Of a stretch of 64,000 bases of DNA, positions 43,505-53,578 are shown one piece after another (within the stretch, counting starts at the first letter, position 1; the number at the start of each line of letters is the position of its first letter). A model generated the notes under the pieces. That model did no database searches. It was not told the DNA's origin and saw only the letters and a program-made list of their open reading frames with translations. The stretch is taken from NCBI RefSeq assembly GCF_001469875.2, contig NZ_LOPW02000003.1, positions 71,310 to 135,309 of the forward strand, in the 5' to 3' direction. The position numbers and the translations under genes were made by a program. Source of the DNA: Haloferax marisrubri. GTDB lineage: Archaea > Halobacteriota > Halobacteria > Halobacteriales > Haloferacaceae.

Positions 43505-46500
43505 ATGCGACTTCGGACCGCGTTAAACGAATACAAACGCGACCGGGGCGGACGCTTCCCAGAGGAGTGTCAGACCTCGGATGGCGCGTTTTCGGGTCAC
43601 GGGGACCGACTCGTCTACGTCGGCCTCGACGGCTCCCTCCGAGACTACTCCGCTTCTCTTTCGGGCCTCTACGGCATCGACCGCTCTCGGTTCGGCATCG
43701 AGACGGACGGTGAGACGCACTGGTTCGACGAGCTCGAATCCGTGCGACAGCACTACTACCGGGAGACGAGCCTCGTCGAGACCGAGTACGACGCCGGTGA
43801 GTACACCGTCCACCAGTACGACCTGACGCTCGGTCGCGCCCACGTGACGCACGTCGAGCTTCGCGGTGCGATTCCCACCGACGCCCACCTGACCGCGTTT
43901 CTCACCTTCGCCCCCGAGGGCCGTGAGACGCGGGTCGGTCGGCTCATCCACGAGGCCGGCGGCCCCAACGACACCCAAGCGGTCGAGGTGTTCCACCGAA
44001 ACGAACACGACTACGTCACCGCGTCGACCGGCCTCACCGACGTTCGCGGCCAGATTCCGGAGCGGTTCGACGAGATTCTCTCCGACGACAGTTTCGACTT
44101 CCCGCGGGAGGCCGTCCTCGACCGCTACGAGGACACCCACCTCTCGGGCGACGTGGTCGTCAGCGCCCCGCTCGAACAGGAGGGCCGCGCCGCGCGGACC
44201 ACCCTCGTCACCCAACTTTCGGACCACAACGAGATGGCGCGGACCGACGCCCTCGCCGACCTCCGCCACTGTTCGGTCCAACACGCGACCGCCGACGCGC
44301 TCCGGGAGGCCGCCCGCGAGCAGGCAGAGGTGTTCGTCCCCGACGGGACGCCCCGCGAGCGAATCGTCCGCGCCGACCTCCGGGCGCTGTCGCTTCTGAC
44401 CGCGCCAAGCGGCGCGCGCATCGCCGGCCCCGAGTTCGACCCCTTCTACGCCCACTCCGGCGGCTACGGCTACACGTGGTTCCGCGACGACGCCGAGGTC
44501 ACGCAGGCGCTCGCGCACGCCGACGACGCCTTCAGCCTCGACCTCGGCGACCGCCTCGCCACGAGCGCCGAGTTCTACTGCAAAACCCAACTCGAAGACG
44601 GCACTTGGCCCCACCGGGTCTGGGCCGTCGACGGGACCGTCGCCCCCGGGTGGGCCCACGGGCGCGTCGAGGGCACGGGCGACGGAGAGTATCAGGCCGA
44701 CCAGACCGCGAGTGTCGTCGCCGCGCTCGCGTCGCTCCTCGCCGAACGCCGCGACGACCTCGACGACGAACTCGTCGGACGCATCCGCTCGACCATCGCG
44801 GCGGGCGTCTCCGGACTCGACAGCAGTCTCGAACCCGACGGGCTTCCGAAACCGTGTCAGAACGCGTGGGAGAACATGAGCGGCCGGTTCACGCACACGA
44901 CCGCGACGTTCCTCCAAGCGTACGCCACGGTCGCCACCGCGCCCGTGAACGACGACCTCCGGGACCACGCCGCCGAGCAGGCGACCGCGGTGTACGAGGG
45001 ACTCGACGAACTCTGGTCCGAAGAACGCGAAGTCTACGCCCTCCGAATCGACGGAAGCGGCGACCTCGACGACCGCCTCGACTCGGCCACGTTCGCTCTC
45101 GTCGACGCAATCGACGCCTACGCCGACATCGAGGAGGTCGATTCGAAGACCGGCAATCGGCTCGTCAAGCACATGGCCGCGACGCTGAAGGGGCTCTACC
45201 GGAACCCCCGCGGCGACGTGGCCGGGTTGGTCCGGTTCGAGGACGACTACTGGCGCGCCGACGGGCAGGACGGCGAGAAAGTCTGGTCCGTCTCGACCGC
45301 GTGGGGCGCGAACGCCGCCGCGAAGTTTGGCGTCCTCTGTGACCGAATCGGCAAGGACGGCCGCCGCTTCGTCGAGCGCGCGACGAACCTCTACGAACTG
45401 CTCCAGCCGGACGGTCCCTTCACGACCGACGCGGGCTACCTCGCGGAGCAAGTGTTCGACGACGGGCGCTTCGACAGCGCGACGCCGCTCGGCTGGCCCC
45501 ACGCAATCCGCATGGAGACGACGGCCATCCTCGCCGACATCGACGCGCTCCCCGCGCCGAAGCCCGCACCGACCGGGCCGGAGAACCGGCCGCGGTGGAC
45601 GACCGGCGAGAAGTACGGCATCGGCACCGTCGCCGACCACTACGCCGAGGACCCCTCGCGCGTCTGGTTCACCCTGACGGAGGGCGCGCTGACCGAGGTC
45701 CGCTTCCCGCGGGTCGACCTGATGAACCTCCGGACGCTCGACTTCCTCGTCGTCGACGCCGACCCGGACGACGAGTACACGGCGCGCACTCACAACGAGA
45801 CCCGGCGGGACGACCACGCCGACACGGTCGAACGCCGGGCCGAAATCGTCGACGACGACGCGCTCGTCTTCCGTCACGTCGTCACCGAGACGGGCGACGG
45901 CCGCGGCCACGAGTGGGAACTCACCGTCGAGTACATCATCGACCCCGAACACGACGCGATGCTCGCGGACGTGCAGTTCGAGTCCATCGACGGCGACGAG
46001 TACGAACTGTACACCATCGCCGACACGGCGCTGGCGAACACCGGGACGAAAGACCGGGGTATCCGACTCGGCCAACTCGGGAGCTACCACCTCGTCGCCC
46101 GCGACGCGGGCGCGTTCGACGCCGGCGACGGCCACGAACCGCTCCTCATCGACCAGGACGGCAGGGAGTACAGCGTCGCCATCGCGCTCACCGCCGCCGG
46201 CCGCTTCGAGTGGGCCACCGTCGGCGTCGCCGGCTCGCGGTACCTCGCGGACTTCTTCTCGAAGGGCGAACTCCCGAGCGCCCAAGAGCGCATCGACGAC
46301 GAGAACGTCGTCCTCGTCGGACGCATCGGCACGGGCGACGAACTCGCCGAGACGCTGGCGCTCGGCTTCGCCGAACACGCCGACACCGCCGCCGCGCTGG
46401 GTGAGGCGGCCGGCGCGCTCACCCGCGGCTACGAGACGGCGCGGGCGGCCTACACCGACTCGTGGGCGGACTTCCTCGCCGACAAGGAACTCCCCGGCTC

Positions 46501-48040
46501 GGTCGCCGACGACGACGAACTCGCCGCGCAGTACAAGACCGCGCTCATGAGTCTCCGAGCGGTCGAGGACAAGACCTACCTCGGCGCGGGGCTCGCCTCG
46601 CCGTCGGTGCCGTGGGGCGAGGCCGTCCCCGCCGAGGAGGCGAAGGGCTACGGCTACAACTTCGTCTGGTCGCGCGACCTCTATCAGGTCTTCACCGTCT
46701 TCGAGGCCGTCGGCGACGTCGAAACGGCCATCGACGCGCTGGAGTACATCTACACCTACCAGCAGGACGACCGCGGCTTCATCCCGCAGAACACCTACCT
46801 CAACGGGCGGACCCGCTGGGGCGGCGAGCAGATGGACAACATCTCGTTCCCGCAGGTGATGGCGTACATGCTCTACGAGCGCGGCGTCACCTTCGACGAC
46901 GTGGCCTACGACTACGAGAACGTCAAGTACTCCGCGGACTACGTCGCCCGGAACGGGCCGCCGACCGCACAGGAGCGCTGGGAGGAGGAAGCCGGCTACT
47001 CGCCGTCGTCCATCGCGGCCGAAATCGCCGGCCTCGGCTGTGCGGCGTCCATCGCGCTCGACGAGGGCCACACCGAGGACGCGCTCGTCTGGCTGGCGCT
47101 GGCCGACGACTGGACCGAGCGCGTCGACGACTGGACCGCGACCCGGACCGGCACCGACCGCAACACGCACACGCCGTACTACGTCCGTATCACCCGCGAC
47201 GGCGAACCCGACGCCGGACACCTGCGGACGCTGGCGAACAACGGGCCGACGCTCGACGAGCGCGAAATCATCGACGCCGGTTTCCTCGAACTCACCCGCC
47301 TCGGCATCAAGCCCGCCGACGACGAGATTATCCGGAACTCCGTGAAGGAAGTCGACGAGACCATCCGCGTCGACACGCCCCACGGACCGGCGTTCTACCG
47401 GTACAACGGCGACGGCTACGGCGAGCGCGAGCGCGACGAAGAGGGCGCGCCGTGGTCCATCGACGCCAAGGGGAAGGGCCGACTCTGGCCCATCTTCACC
47501 GGCGAGCGCGGCGAGTACGAACTGCTCGCGGGAACCGAGGAAGGCGACCTCGCGCCGGACAACCTACTGCGGACGATGGCCGCCTTCGCCAACTCCGGCC
47601 GGATGCTCGCAGAGCAGGTCTGGGACCGCGAACACGCGACCGACTACAACTGGGAGTTCGGCGAGGGCACCGGCAGCGCGACCCCGCTCGCGTGGTCGAT
47701 GGCCCAGTACGTCCGCCTCGCCCACGGCGTCGACGCCGGCGAACCCGTCGAGACGCCCGCGTTCCTCCGCGAGCGGTACGTCGAGTCCGACCGCCCGAAC
47801 GGGCCGTCGCTCCGCGTGAGCACGCGGTTCAAGGGCGACAAACTCATCGTCTCGGGGCAGACCGACGCCGCCGTCGTCGCCGTCAAGACGCCCGGCGAGA
47901 CCCGACTCGTCGAACCCGACGACGAGGCGTTCGAGGTCGAAGTCGCCATCGAGTACGGCGAGAACCAGGTGACCGTCGCCGCGGCGACCCACGAGGACCT
48001 GACGAAAGCCGGCACGACCGTCTCGCGCTTCACGCTCTGA
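43505..48040 (+). CDS. Tandem double GH15 glucoamylase / glucodextranase
   Basis: A 1511-residue protein made of two GH15 units. Unit 1 (about 1-690): beta domain then an alpha/alpha barrel with FYAHSGGYGYTWFRDDAEV (about 313), CQNAWENMSGRF (about 450) and YLAEQVF (about 645). Unit 2 (about 695-1511): glucodextranase-type beta domain, then GYGYNFVWSRDLYQVF, QERWEEEAGYSPSS (about 1156), MLAEQVWDREH (about 1368) and a C-terminal beta domain. Both units keep the W-E and A-E-Q-V glutamates expected as catalytic acid and base. It releases glucose from glucan ends. No signal peptide: cytoplasmic. Divergent from the GH13 pair. Confidence 0.92.
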   Translation: MRLRTALNEYKRDRGGRFPEECQTSDGAFSGHGDRLVYVGLDGSLRDYSASLSGLYGIDRSRFGIETDGETHWFDELESVRQHYYRETSLVETEYDAGEYTVHQYDLTLGRAHVTHVELRGAIPTDAHLTAFLTFAPEGRETRVGRLIHEAGGPNDTQAVEVFHRNEHDYVTASTGLTDVRGQIPERFDEILSDDSFDFPREAVLDRYEDTHLSGDVVVSAPLEQEGRAARTTLVTQLSDHNEMARTDALADLRHCSVQHATADALREAAREQAEVFVPDGTPRERIVRADLRALSLLTAPSGARIAGPEFDPFYAHSGGYGYTWFRDDAEVTQALAHADDAFSLDLGDRLATSAEFYCKTQLEDGTWPHRVWAVDGTVAPGWAHGRVEGTGDGEYQADQTASVVAALASLLAERRDDLDDELVGRIRSTIAAGVSGLDSSLEPDGLPKPCQNAWENMSGRFTHTTATFLQAYATVATAPVNDDLRDHAAEQATAVYEGLDELWSEEREVYALRIDGSGDLDDRLDSATFALVDAIDAYADIEEVDSKTGNRLVKHMAATLKGLYRNPRGDVAGLVRFEDDYWRADGQDGEKVWSVSTAWGANAAAKFGVLCDRIGKDGRRFVERATNLYELLQPDGPFTTDAGYLAEQVFDDGRFDSATPLGWPHAIRMETTAILADIDALPAPKPAPTGPENRPRWTTGEKYGIGTVADHYAEDPSRVWFTLTEGALTEVRFPRVDLMNLRTLDFLVVDADPDDEYTARTHNETRRDDHADTVERRAEIVDDDALVFRHVVTETGDGRGHEWELTVEYIIDPEHDAMLADVQFESIDGDEYELYTIADTALANTGTKDRGIRLGQLGSYHLVARDAGAFDAGDGHEPLLIDQDGREYSVAIALTAAGRFEWATVGVAGSRYLADFFSKGELPSAQERIDDENVVLVGRIGTGDELAETLALGFAEHADTAAALGEAAGALTRGYETARAAYTDSWADFLADKELPGSVADDDELAAQYKTALMSLRAVEDKTYLGAGLASPSVPWGEAVPAEEAKGYGYNFVWSRDLYQVFTVFEAVGDVETAIDALEYIYTYQQDDRGFIPQNTYLNGRTRWGGEQMDNISFPQVMAYMLYERGVTFDDVAYDYENVKYSADYVARNGPPTAQERWEEEAGYSPSSIAAEIAGLGCAASIALDEGHTEDALVWLALADDWTERVDDWTATRTGTDRNTHTPYYVRITRDGEPDAGHLRTLANNGPTLDEREIIDAGFLELTRLGIKPADDEIIRNSVKEVDETIRVDTPHGPAFYRYNGDGYGERERDEEGAPWSIDAKGKGRLWPIFTGERGEYELLAGTEEGDLAPDNLLRTMAAFANSGRMLAEQVWDREHATDYNWEFGEGTGSATPLAWSMAQYVRLAHGVDAGEPVETPAFLRERYVESDRPNGPSLRVSTRFKGDKLIVSGQTDAAVVAVKTPGETRLVEPDDEAFEVEVAIEYGENQVTVAAATHEDLTKAGTTVSRFTL

Positions 48041-48158
48041 GGCGGCGCGACCGACCGGCCGCCGACCCCGGCCTCGCGGTCGGCGACTGACTTTTTCGTT
48101 TCTTCATTCGACCCATTCCGCCGGCACCGCTTTTCCGTCTCCGGCCTAACGGTCGGGT

Positions 48159-48644
48159 ATGCCGGTCTACCAGCGTCGAACCCGCGTCGCCGCCCCGCTC
48201 GAACGCGTCTGGGAGTTCCACTCCGACGTGTCCGGACTGGAGGCGCTCACTCCGGCGTGGATGCACCTCGAAATCGAGTCGGTCCGCGGCCCCGACGGCG
48301 AAGAAACGCCCGACGAACTCGTCGCCGGGACGGAAATCGAGATGTCGATGCGACCGTTCGGCGTCGGCCCGCGCCAGCGGTGGACCTCGCGCATCCTCGA
48401 CCGCGAGGCGGGCGAGACGACGGCGTGGTTCCGCGACGACATGGTCGGCGGCCCCTTCTCGCGGTGGGTCCACACCCACCGCTTCGTCGCCGACGGCGAC
48501 GAGACGATACTCGAAGACCGCGTGGAGTACGAACTCCCGTTCGGCCCGCTCGGCGACCTCGCGGGCGTCTTCGGCGGCGTCGGTTTCGAGGGGATGTTCC
48601 GCGGGCGCCACGCCGAGACGAAGCGGCTGTTGGAAGAACAGTAA
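48159..48644 (+). CDS. SRPBCC (START/Bet v1-like) family protein
   Basis: A 161-residue ligand-binding-fold protein. The family pattern is RTRVAAPLERVWEFHSDVSG at the N-terminus and the long C-terminal helix from FEGMFRGRHAETKRLLEEQ. Related proteins are annotated as cyclase/dehydrase or YfcH-like, but ligand and role are unknown. It stands alone, converging with the sensor kinase gene. Confidence 0.85.
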   Translation: MPVYQRRTRVAAPLERVWEFHSDVSGLEALTPAWMHLEIESVRGPDGEETPDELVAGTEIEMSMRPFGVGPRQRWTSRILDREAGETTAWFRDDMVGGPFSRWVHTHRFVADGDETILEDRVEYELPFGPLGDLAGVFGGVGFEGMFRGRHAETKRLLEEQ

Positions 48645-48681
48645 ACGGTAGGAACAGCAGTCGAGTCAACGCGCCGACGGC

Positions 48682-50781
48682 TCAGTCGTCGCTGAGCGAG
48701 AACCGCGGTTCGACCTCGGAGCGGACGCCGCCGATGTCGAACTCGAAGCGCGCGCCGCCGAGGTCCGATTCGGGCGCGGTCGCCTCGATGTCCCAGCCGT
48801 GGGCCTCCACGATGCTCTCGACGATAGAGAGTCCGAAGCCCGTGCCGGACGCGGAGGTGGTGTGACCGTGTTCGAAGACGGTGTCGCGCTCGTCGGCCGG
48901 GATGCCGGGACCGTCGTCGGCGACGTAGAAGCCGGTCTCGGTGGGGCCGACGCGGACGGTCAGTTCGTCGGCCGCGCTCGTCGTCGACGACCCGGACGAC
49001 GCGGTGTCGGTGGACGCCTCGTCGATGGGCGCGGATGGTGTATCGTCGGAAGCGGCGTCACTACCGCAGTCGGTGCAGGACGTGCCGTGCTCGACGGCGT
49101 TCCGAAACAGGTTCTCGAACGCCTGCTGGAGCCGGCCTTGGTCGGCCTGCGTGGACCCGAGGCCGTCCTCGACGACGAGCACCGCGTCGTCGCCGGTGTC
49201 GACCGCCTTCCACGCCCGCTCGGCGACGTTCTCGATGGCGACCGAGTGGGTCTCGCCGACTTTGCGGCCCTGTCTGGCCAGTTTGAGCACGTCGTTGAGG
49301 AGCGTGTCCATCCGAGTGACGCCGTCGAGTGCGCGGTCGAGGTAGGTCACGTCCTCTTCCTCGCGGGCGAGTTCGACGAACCCCTTGGCGACGTTGAGGG
49401 GGTTCCGCAGGTCGTGGGAGACGACCGACGCGAACTCCTCGAGGCGGTCGTTCTGGCGCTGGAGTTCGCGCTCGCGTCGCTGGCGCGCCAACGTGTGGGT
49501 GACGTTGTTGGCGACCGAACGGAGGAGGTCGACCTCGGTGTCGGTCCACGACCGGCTCGTCTCGACCACGTCGAAGACGACGAAGCCGACGAGCGCCCAC
49601 TTCGACACCATCGGCACGGCGACGAAGCCGCCGGTCTTGGCGTCGGTGAGCACGCGCTTCGTGTCGGACGCCTCCGGCGGGAGGTCAGAGACGCGGTGGA
49701 GGCGGACGTTCTCGAAGCGGTGGAGTCGTTCGACCAGCCAGCGGGCGTCTTCGAGGGCGACGCGTTCGGGGTGTTCGCGCGGGTCGCCGCCGCGCCAGTC
49801 GTGCATCCGGGCGGCGACGTTCGTCTCGTCGTCGTAGAGGTAGACCGAACAGCGGTCGAGGTCGGCCACCTCGCCGACGGACTGGAGCGTCCACTCGATT
49901 TTCGTGCCGATTTCGTCGGTCTCGGCGCTCATCAGCGAGGTGGACGTGTCCAAGACGGCGTCTTTCAGGCGCGTCTCGTAGCGGAGTCGGTTCCGGCGGC
50001 GGCGGCGCTCCGTCACGTCCTGCAACGTCCCGATGACGGCCGGTTCGTCGTCTTCGGTTGGGCGGAGCGCGAGGTGGCCCTCGCACAGGAGGTCGTCGTC
50101 GTGCGGGTACGCCGGACCGGGCGAAAGGACCGTCTCGAAGCGCTCCGTGTCGGGGGCGTCAGGGGCGACGACCCGCTCGAAGGCGGCGCGAATCTCGTCG
50201 TTGGCCTCCGCGGCGAGGTCGGCGAACTCCCGGCCGATGATGGCCTCGCGGTCGTAGCCGGTGAGTTCGCAGAAGACGCCGTCGGCGGAGGTGAAGCACC
50301 CCGAGGAGTCGAGCGAGTAGACCCCGCTGTCGAGCACCTCGATGGCGGTTCCGTAGCGCTCGGAGGCCGCCTTCGCGCGGTACTGCGAGACGGCGTTGAC
50401 GACGCGGTTGGCGAGGACCGTGTACTGGTCCGTGCCGGTGTCTTTCTGCATGTAGTCGGTCGCGCCGACGCGGAAGGCGTCGCGGGCGACCTCCTCGGAG
50501 CCTTTGCCGGTGAAGAGGATGAAAGGGAGGTCGGGGTGTTCGGAACGGACCGCGCGGAGGAACTCCAGCCCGTCGATGTCGGGCATGTCGTAGTCCGACA
50601 CGACGCAGTCGAGCTGTTCCTGTCGGAGTCGTTCGAGGGCGTCGGCCCCCGAGTTCGACGTCGATACCGAGAGGTCGACGTCGCCGGCCTCGCGTTCGAG
50701 GTAAATCGATACGAGGTCCGTCAGACTGGGTTCGTCATCGACGTGGAGGACACGTACGTCTGCCCCCGACCCGTCGTCCAT
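48682..50781 (-). CDS. Hybrid sensor histidine kinase with receiver, PAS and GAF domains
   Basis: A 699-residue cytoplasmic signalling protein. Order: receiver domain (about 8-125; phospho-acceptor Asp in CVVSDYDMPD, Lys in YMQKD), PAS (about 140-260), GAF (about 275-440), HisKA (SVVSHDLRNPLNVAKGF with the phospho-His), then HATPase_c with N box ENLFRNAVEHG, G1 DDGPGIP and G2 GTGFGLSIV. A Ser/Thr/Asp-rich insertion lies between the N and G1 boxes. No membrane segments, so it senses an internal signal or works downstream of another kinase. No response-regulator gene is adjacent, as is common in haloarchaea. Confidence 0.92.
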   Translation of the reverse strand: MDDGSGADVRVLHVDDEPSLTDLVSIYLEREAGDVDLSVSTSNSGADALERLRQEQLDCVVSDYDMPDIDGLEFLRAVRSEHPDLPFILFTGKGSEEVARDAFRVGATDYMQKDTGTDQYTVLANRVVNAVSQYRAKAASERYGTAIEVLDSGVYSLDSSGCFTSADGVFCELTGYDREAIIGREFADLAAEANDEIRAAFERVVAPDAPDTERFETVLSPGPAYPHDDDLLCEGHLALRPTEDDEPAVIGTLQDVTERRRRRNRLRYETRLKDAVLDTSTSLMSAETDEIGTKIEWTLQSVGEVADLDRCSVYLYDDETNVAARMHDWRGGDPREHPERVALEDARWLVERLHRFENVRLHRVSDLPPEASDTKRVLTDAKTGGFVAVPMVSKWALVGFVVFDVVETSRSWTDTEVDLLRSVANNVTHTLARQRRERELQRQNDRLEEFASVVSHDLRNPLNVAKGFVELAREEEDVTYLDRALDGVTRMDTLLNDVLKLARQGRKVGETHSVAIENVAERAWKAVDTGDDAVLVVEDGLGSTQADQGRLQQAFENLFRNAVEHGTSCTDCGSDAASDDTPSAPIDEASTDTASSGSSTTSAADELTVRVGPTETGFYVADDGPGIPADERDTVFEHGHTTSASGTGFGLSIVESIVEAHGWDIEATAPESDLGGARFEFDIGGVRSEVEPRFSLSDD

Positions 50782-50930
50782 ACGATGTAGCGACCGCTCA
50801 CCGTAATGAGCGTTGTGACGCGGTTATCAGCGCCGATAACGAACTCGGCGTCTGGGCCCGAGCCCGCGACTCGGAAGCGACTCGGAAGACGAGGTTCGGA
50901 GTCGGAGCCGTCCGTCCCGAGCGTAGTGGG

Positions 50931-51812
50931 TCAGGACGCGCTGACGTAGATACCGCCGAGGACGACGGCCCCGCCGAGGACCGTCGGGAGCGTGGGAATC
51001 TCACCGAGGAGAAAGAGGGCGAGAATCGTGCTGCCGACGGGTTCGCCGAGGAGGGAGACGGAGACGACGCTCGATTCGAGGTGGGCGAGCGCCCAGTTGA
51101 TGACGGTGTGACCGAAGACGCCCGGGCCGACCGCCATCCCGAGAAACAGGAGCCACTCACGGGGCGGATAGCCCGTGAGTGGGTCGCCGCGACCGACCGC
51201 GACGACGAGGAGCGCGGCGGCGCAGACCGAGTAGACGACGACCACGTAGGGGACGAGCGAGACCCGGCTACGGACGCTCCGGCCCGTGAGGACGTAGGCG
51301 GCCGCCGTCACGGCTCCGACGACCGCCAGCCCGTTTCCGAGAAGCGGCCGCGGCGCGCCGCTGGCGGTGAGGAAGTCGGAGACGGACATGAGCACCATGC
51401 CCGCGAGCGCGACGCCGATGCCGATGGCGGTGCGGCGACTCACGCGCTCGTCGAGGACGGCCCACGCGCCGACGGCGACGAACAGCGGTTGGGACTGTAC
51501 GAGCGTGACACTCGCGGCGACCGTCGTGTGGTTGAGGCTCTCGAACCACGACGCGAAGTGGGCCGCGAGCGCGACGCCCGCCCCACCGGCCGCGAGGAGG
51601 TCCCGCCCCGAGATGGTCGCCAGCGCGTCGCGGTGGCGGACGAGCGCGACCGGCGCGAGGAGAGCCACGGTGAACAGGACTCGGTAAAAGGCCTTCACGA
51701 GGCTCGGTGCGGCGCTCCAGCGGACGAGGATGGCGCTCGTGCTAACCGCGAGGACGGCGATACCGAGCCCCGCGAGCGGCGAGATGGGGGCGTCGGAGTC
51801 GGGCGTTGACAC
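50931..51812 (-). CDS. EamA/DMT-superfamily transporter
   Basis: A 293-residue membrane protein with ten hydrophobic segments arranged as two five-segment EamA repeats (AVSTSAILVRWSAAPSLVKAFYR in the first; WALAHLESSVVSVSLLGEPV near the end, a typical EamA motif). Likely an exporter of metabolites; substrate unknown. The start is a GTG at 51812, placed directly before the first segment; no suitable ATG precedes it. Flanked by the kinase (same strand, 149-base gap without identifiable features). Confidence 0.86.
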   Translation of the reverse strand: MSTPDSDAPISPLAGLGIAVLAVSTSAILVRWSAAPSLVKAFYRVLFTVALLAPVALVRHRDALATISGRDLLAAGGAGVALAAHFASWFESLNHTTVAASVTLVQSQPLFVAVGAWAVLDERVSRRTAIGIGVALAGMVLMSVSDFLTASGAPRPLLGNGLAVVGAVTAAAYVLTGRSVRSRVSLVPYVVVVYSVCAAALLVVAVGRGDPLTGYPPREWLLFLGMAVGPGVFGHTVINWALAHLESSVVSVSLLGEPVGSTILALFLLGEIPTLPTVLGGAVVLGGIYVSAS

Positions 51813-51891
51813 ACCCCCACGTCGCGGGGGGTCCGCTTACCGTTTGTGGGTCTCGGCGGGACCCGAGGACCGAAGCGACGAGCCTGCTCAC

Positions 51892-52644
51892 CTACTCCTT
51901 CCGCGCTCGAATCAGCGCCTTCGGGTTGGCGAACGAGACGACGGAGTCGCCGTCGAACACCACGTCGAACAGGGATTTCGCCTCCTCCGGCGCCTCTCGG
52001 AAACGACGTTCGAGTTCAGTTCGGTCCTCGGGCGAGACGCTCGTCCGCTCGGTCCACGGGTCGAATTCGAGGCGTATCGCGGCGGTCTCGACCGTCTCGA
52101 CCGACAGGCCCGCGGCCTCGAACCACTCGCGCCACCGCGAAACCGGGTGGAGTTCGACGTGGGTCGGGTCGCGGAGGACCTCGACGCCGTTGAGGAACTC
52201 GGCGAGGGAAGCGTCCTCGGGCGCGACGTTGTCCTCGAAGGCGAAGACGCCGCCGGGTTCGAGAACGCGCGCGACCTCGGCGACGAACGCCTCGGGGTCG
52301 GGGAAGTGGTGCGCGGCGATGCGGCAGGCGGCCGCGTCGAAGGAGTCGTCCGCGAACGGGAGACGCTCCGCGTCGGCGACGACGCCCGCGACGGGGTACT
52401 CGCGGACCGCGGTGGCGACCATCTCCGGGGCGGCGTCGGCCGCGACGACCGAGGAGACGCCGACATCGGCTATCGCGCCCGCGGTGTGGCCGGCACCGGT
52501 CGCCACGTCGAGCGCGCGGGTCGCGCCGCGACACCACGACGCGAGCGTCTCGCGGTCTTCGCCGAGGCGGTGGACCTCGCTGTCGAAGTACGACTCGGCG
52601 GCGCTCCCGAACTGGGCGGCGGTTCGGCGTTTCTCGTCGCTCAT
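51892..52644 (-). CDS. Class I SAM-dependent methyltransferase
   Basis: A 250-residue methyltransferase (Methyltransf_11 type). Motif I RALDVATGAGHTAGAIADVG binds the SAM carboxypropyl side, with the acidic residue of motif II in SVVAADAAPEMVATA, and motif III-IV PFADDSFDAAACRIAAHHFPD, LEPGGVFAFEDNVAPED. It resembles the MenG/UbiE-like group, but the substrate is uncertain. It lies downstream of queC on the same strand with a 96-base gap. Confidence 0.9.
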   Translation of the reverse strand: MSDEKRRTAAQFGSAAESYFDSEVHRLGEDRETLASWCRGATRALDVATGAGHTAGAIADVGVSSVVAADAAPEMVATAVREYPVAGVVADAERLPFADDSFDAAACRIAAHHFPDPEAFVAEVARVLEPGGVFAFEDNVAPEDASLAEFLNGVEVLRDPTHVELHPVSRWREWFEAAGLSVETVETAAIRLEFDPWTERTSVSPEDRTELERRFREAPEEAKSLFDVVFDGDSVVSFANPKALIRARKE

Positions 52645-52740
52645 GACGCGGGATTCGCGCAGGGCGGTGAAAAAGGGGCGCGAGGAGACAGATCGGGACC
52701 GGGGGAGATACTGTCCGCGTCGGCGGCGAGCAGCGGGACG

Positions 52741-53463
52741 CTACGCCGCGTCAGCGTCCACGTAGTCGGGGCGCTCGGCGTACGGAATCGGGTCGCGCTC
52801 GCCGAGGTTCTGGAACGCCTGCAGGCGGAACGCACAGGAGTCGCAGGTGCCGCAGGCCGGTTCCTCGGCGCGGTAGCAGGACCACGTGTGTTCGAAGGGG
52901 ACGCCGAGTTCGAGGCCGCGGCGGGCGATATCGGTCTTCGAGTCGTGGACGAACGGCACTTCCAGCGAGATGGTCGTGTCGGGTTTCGTGCCGACGTCGA
53001 CCATGGCCTCGAAGGCGTCGAAGAACTCGGGTCGGCAGTCGGGGTAGCCCGAGTAGTCCTCGGAGTGCGCGCCGACGAAGACGGCGTCGCAGTCGTTCGC
53101 CTCGGCGTACGAGACGGCCATCGACAGGAGGTTGGCGTTGCGGAAGGGGACGTACGAGGTCGGAATCTCGTCGGCGTCCATGTCGGCGTCGGCGACGGCC
53201 ATCGAGTCGTCGGTGAGCGACGACGCGCCGATCTGCTTCAGGTGGCTCGTCTCGATGTGAAGGAAGTCGCGAGCGTCGAGTTCGTCGGCGAGCGCGCGGG
53301 CGCAGTCGTACTCCTTCGACTCCGTCTTCTGGCCGTAAGAAGTGTGGAGCGCGTAGAGTTCGTAGCCGCGTTGCTTTGCCTCGTAGGCGGTCGTCGCGCT
53401 GTCCATGCCGCCGGAGAGGAGGACGACGGCGCGCTTCTCGTCGGAAGTGGTGTCGGAAGTCAT
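52741..53463 (-). CDS. queC: 7-cyano-7-deazaguanine (preQ0) synthase
   Basis: A 240-residue ATP-dependent enzyme that converts 7-carboxy-7-deazaguanine to preQ0, the precursor used for archaeosine in tRNA. The PP-loop VLLSGGMDSATTAYEA is at the N-terminus and the zinc cysteines are near the C-terminus (EEPACGTCDSCAFRLQAF, with an earlier Cys in WSCYRAEE). Last gene of queD-queE-queC, separated from queE by 115 bases of short repeats. Confidence 0.95.
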   Translation of the reverse strand: MTSDTTSDEKRAVVLLSGGMDSATTAYEAKQRGYELYALHTSYGQKTESKEYDCARALADELDARDFLHIETSHLKQIGASSLTDDSMAVADADMDADEIPTSYVPFRNANLLSMAVSYAEANDCDAVFVGAHSEDYSGYPDCRPEFFDAFEAMVDVGTKPDTTISLEVPFVHDSKTDIARRGLELGVPFEHTWSCYRAEEPACGTCDSCAFRLQAFQNLGERDPIPYAERPDYVDADAA

Positions 53464-53480
53464 CGTTGTCGTGGAATAGT

Positions 53481-53573
53481 TCGGGCTTCGTTCGGGGTGT
53501 GTACGGGATTCGTTCGGGTGCGTACGGGATTCGTTCGAAGTGTGTTCGTGGTACGTTCGGAGTACGTTCGGCG
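53481..53573. repeat. Degenerate tandem repeats between queE and queC
   Basis: The unit TACGGGATTCGTTCG occurs twice about 21 bases apart (near 53500 and 53522), followed by related TACGTTCGGAG-type units (near 53553 and 53564). They fill the 115-base spacer inside the que operon. Confidence 0.65.
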
Positions 53574-53578
53574 GTCGC

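Noticed and set aside
43523..47383. Open frame of about 1,290 codons antisense to the double GH15 gene
   Set aside because: The sense product has both GH15 catalytic motif sets; the antisense product has none and is Val/Glu/Arg-rich.
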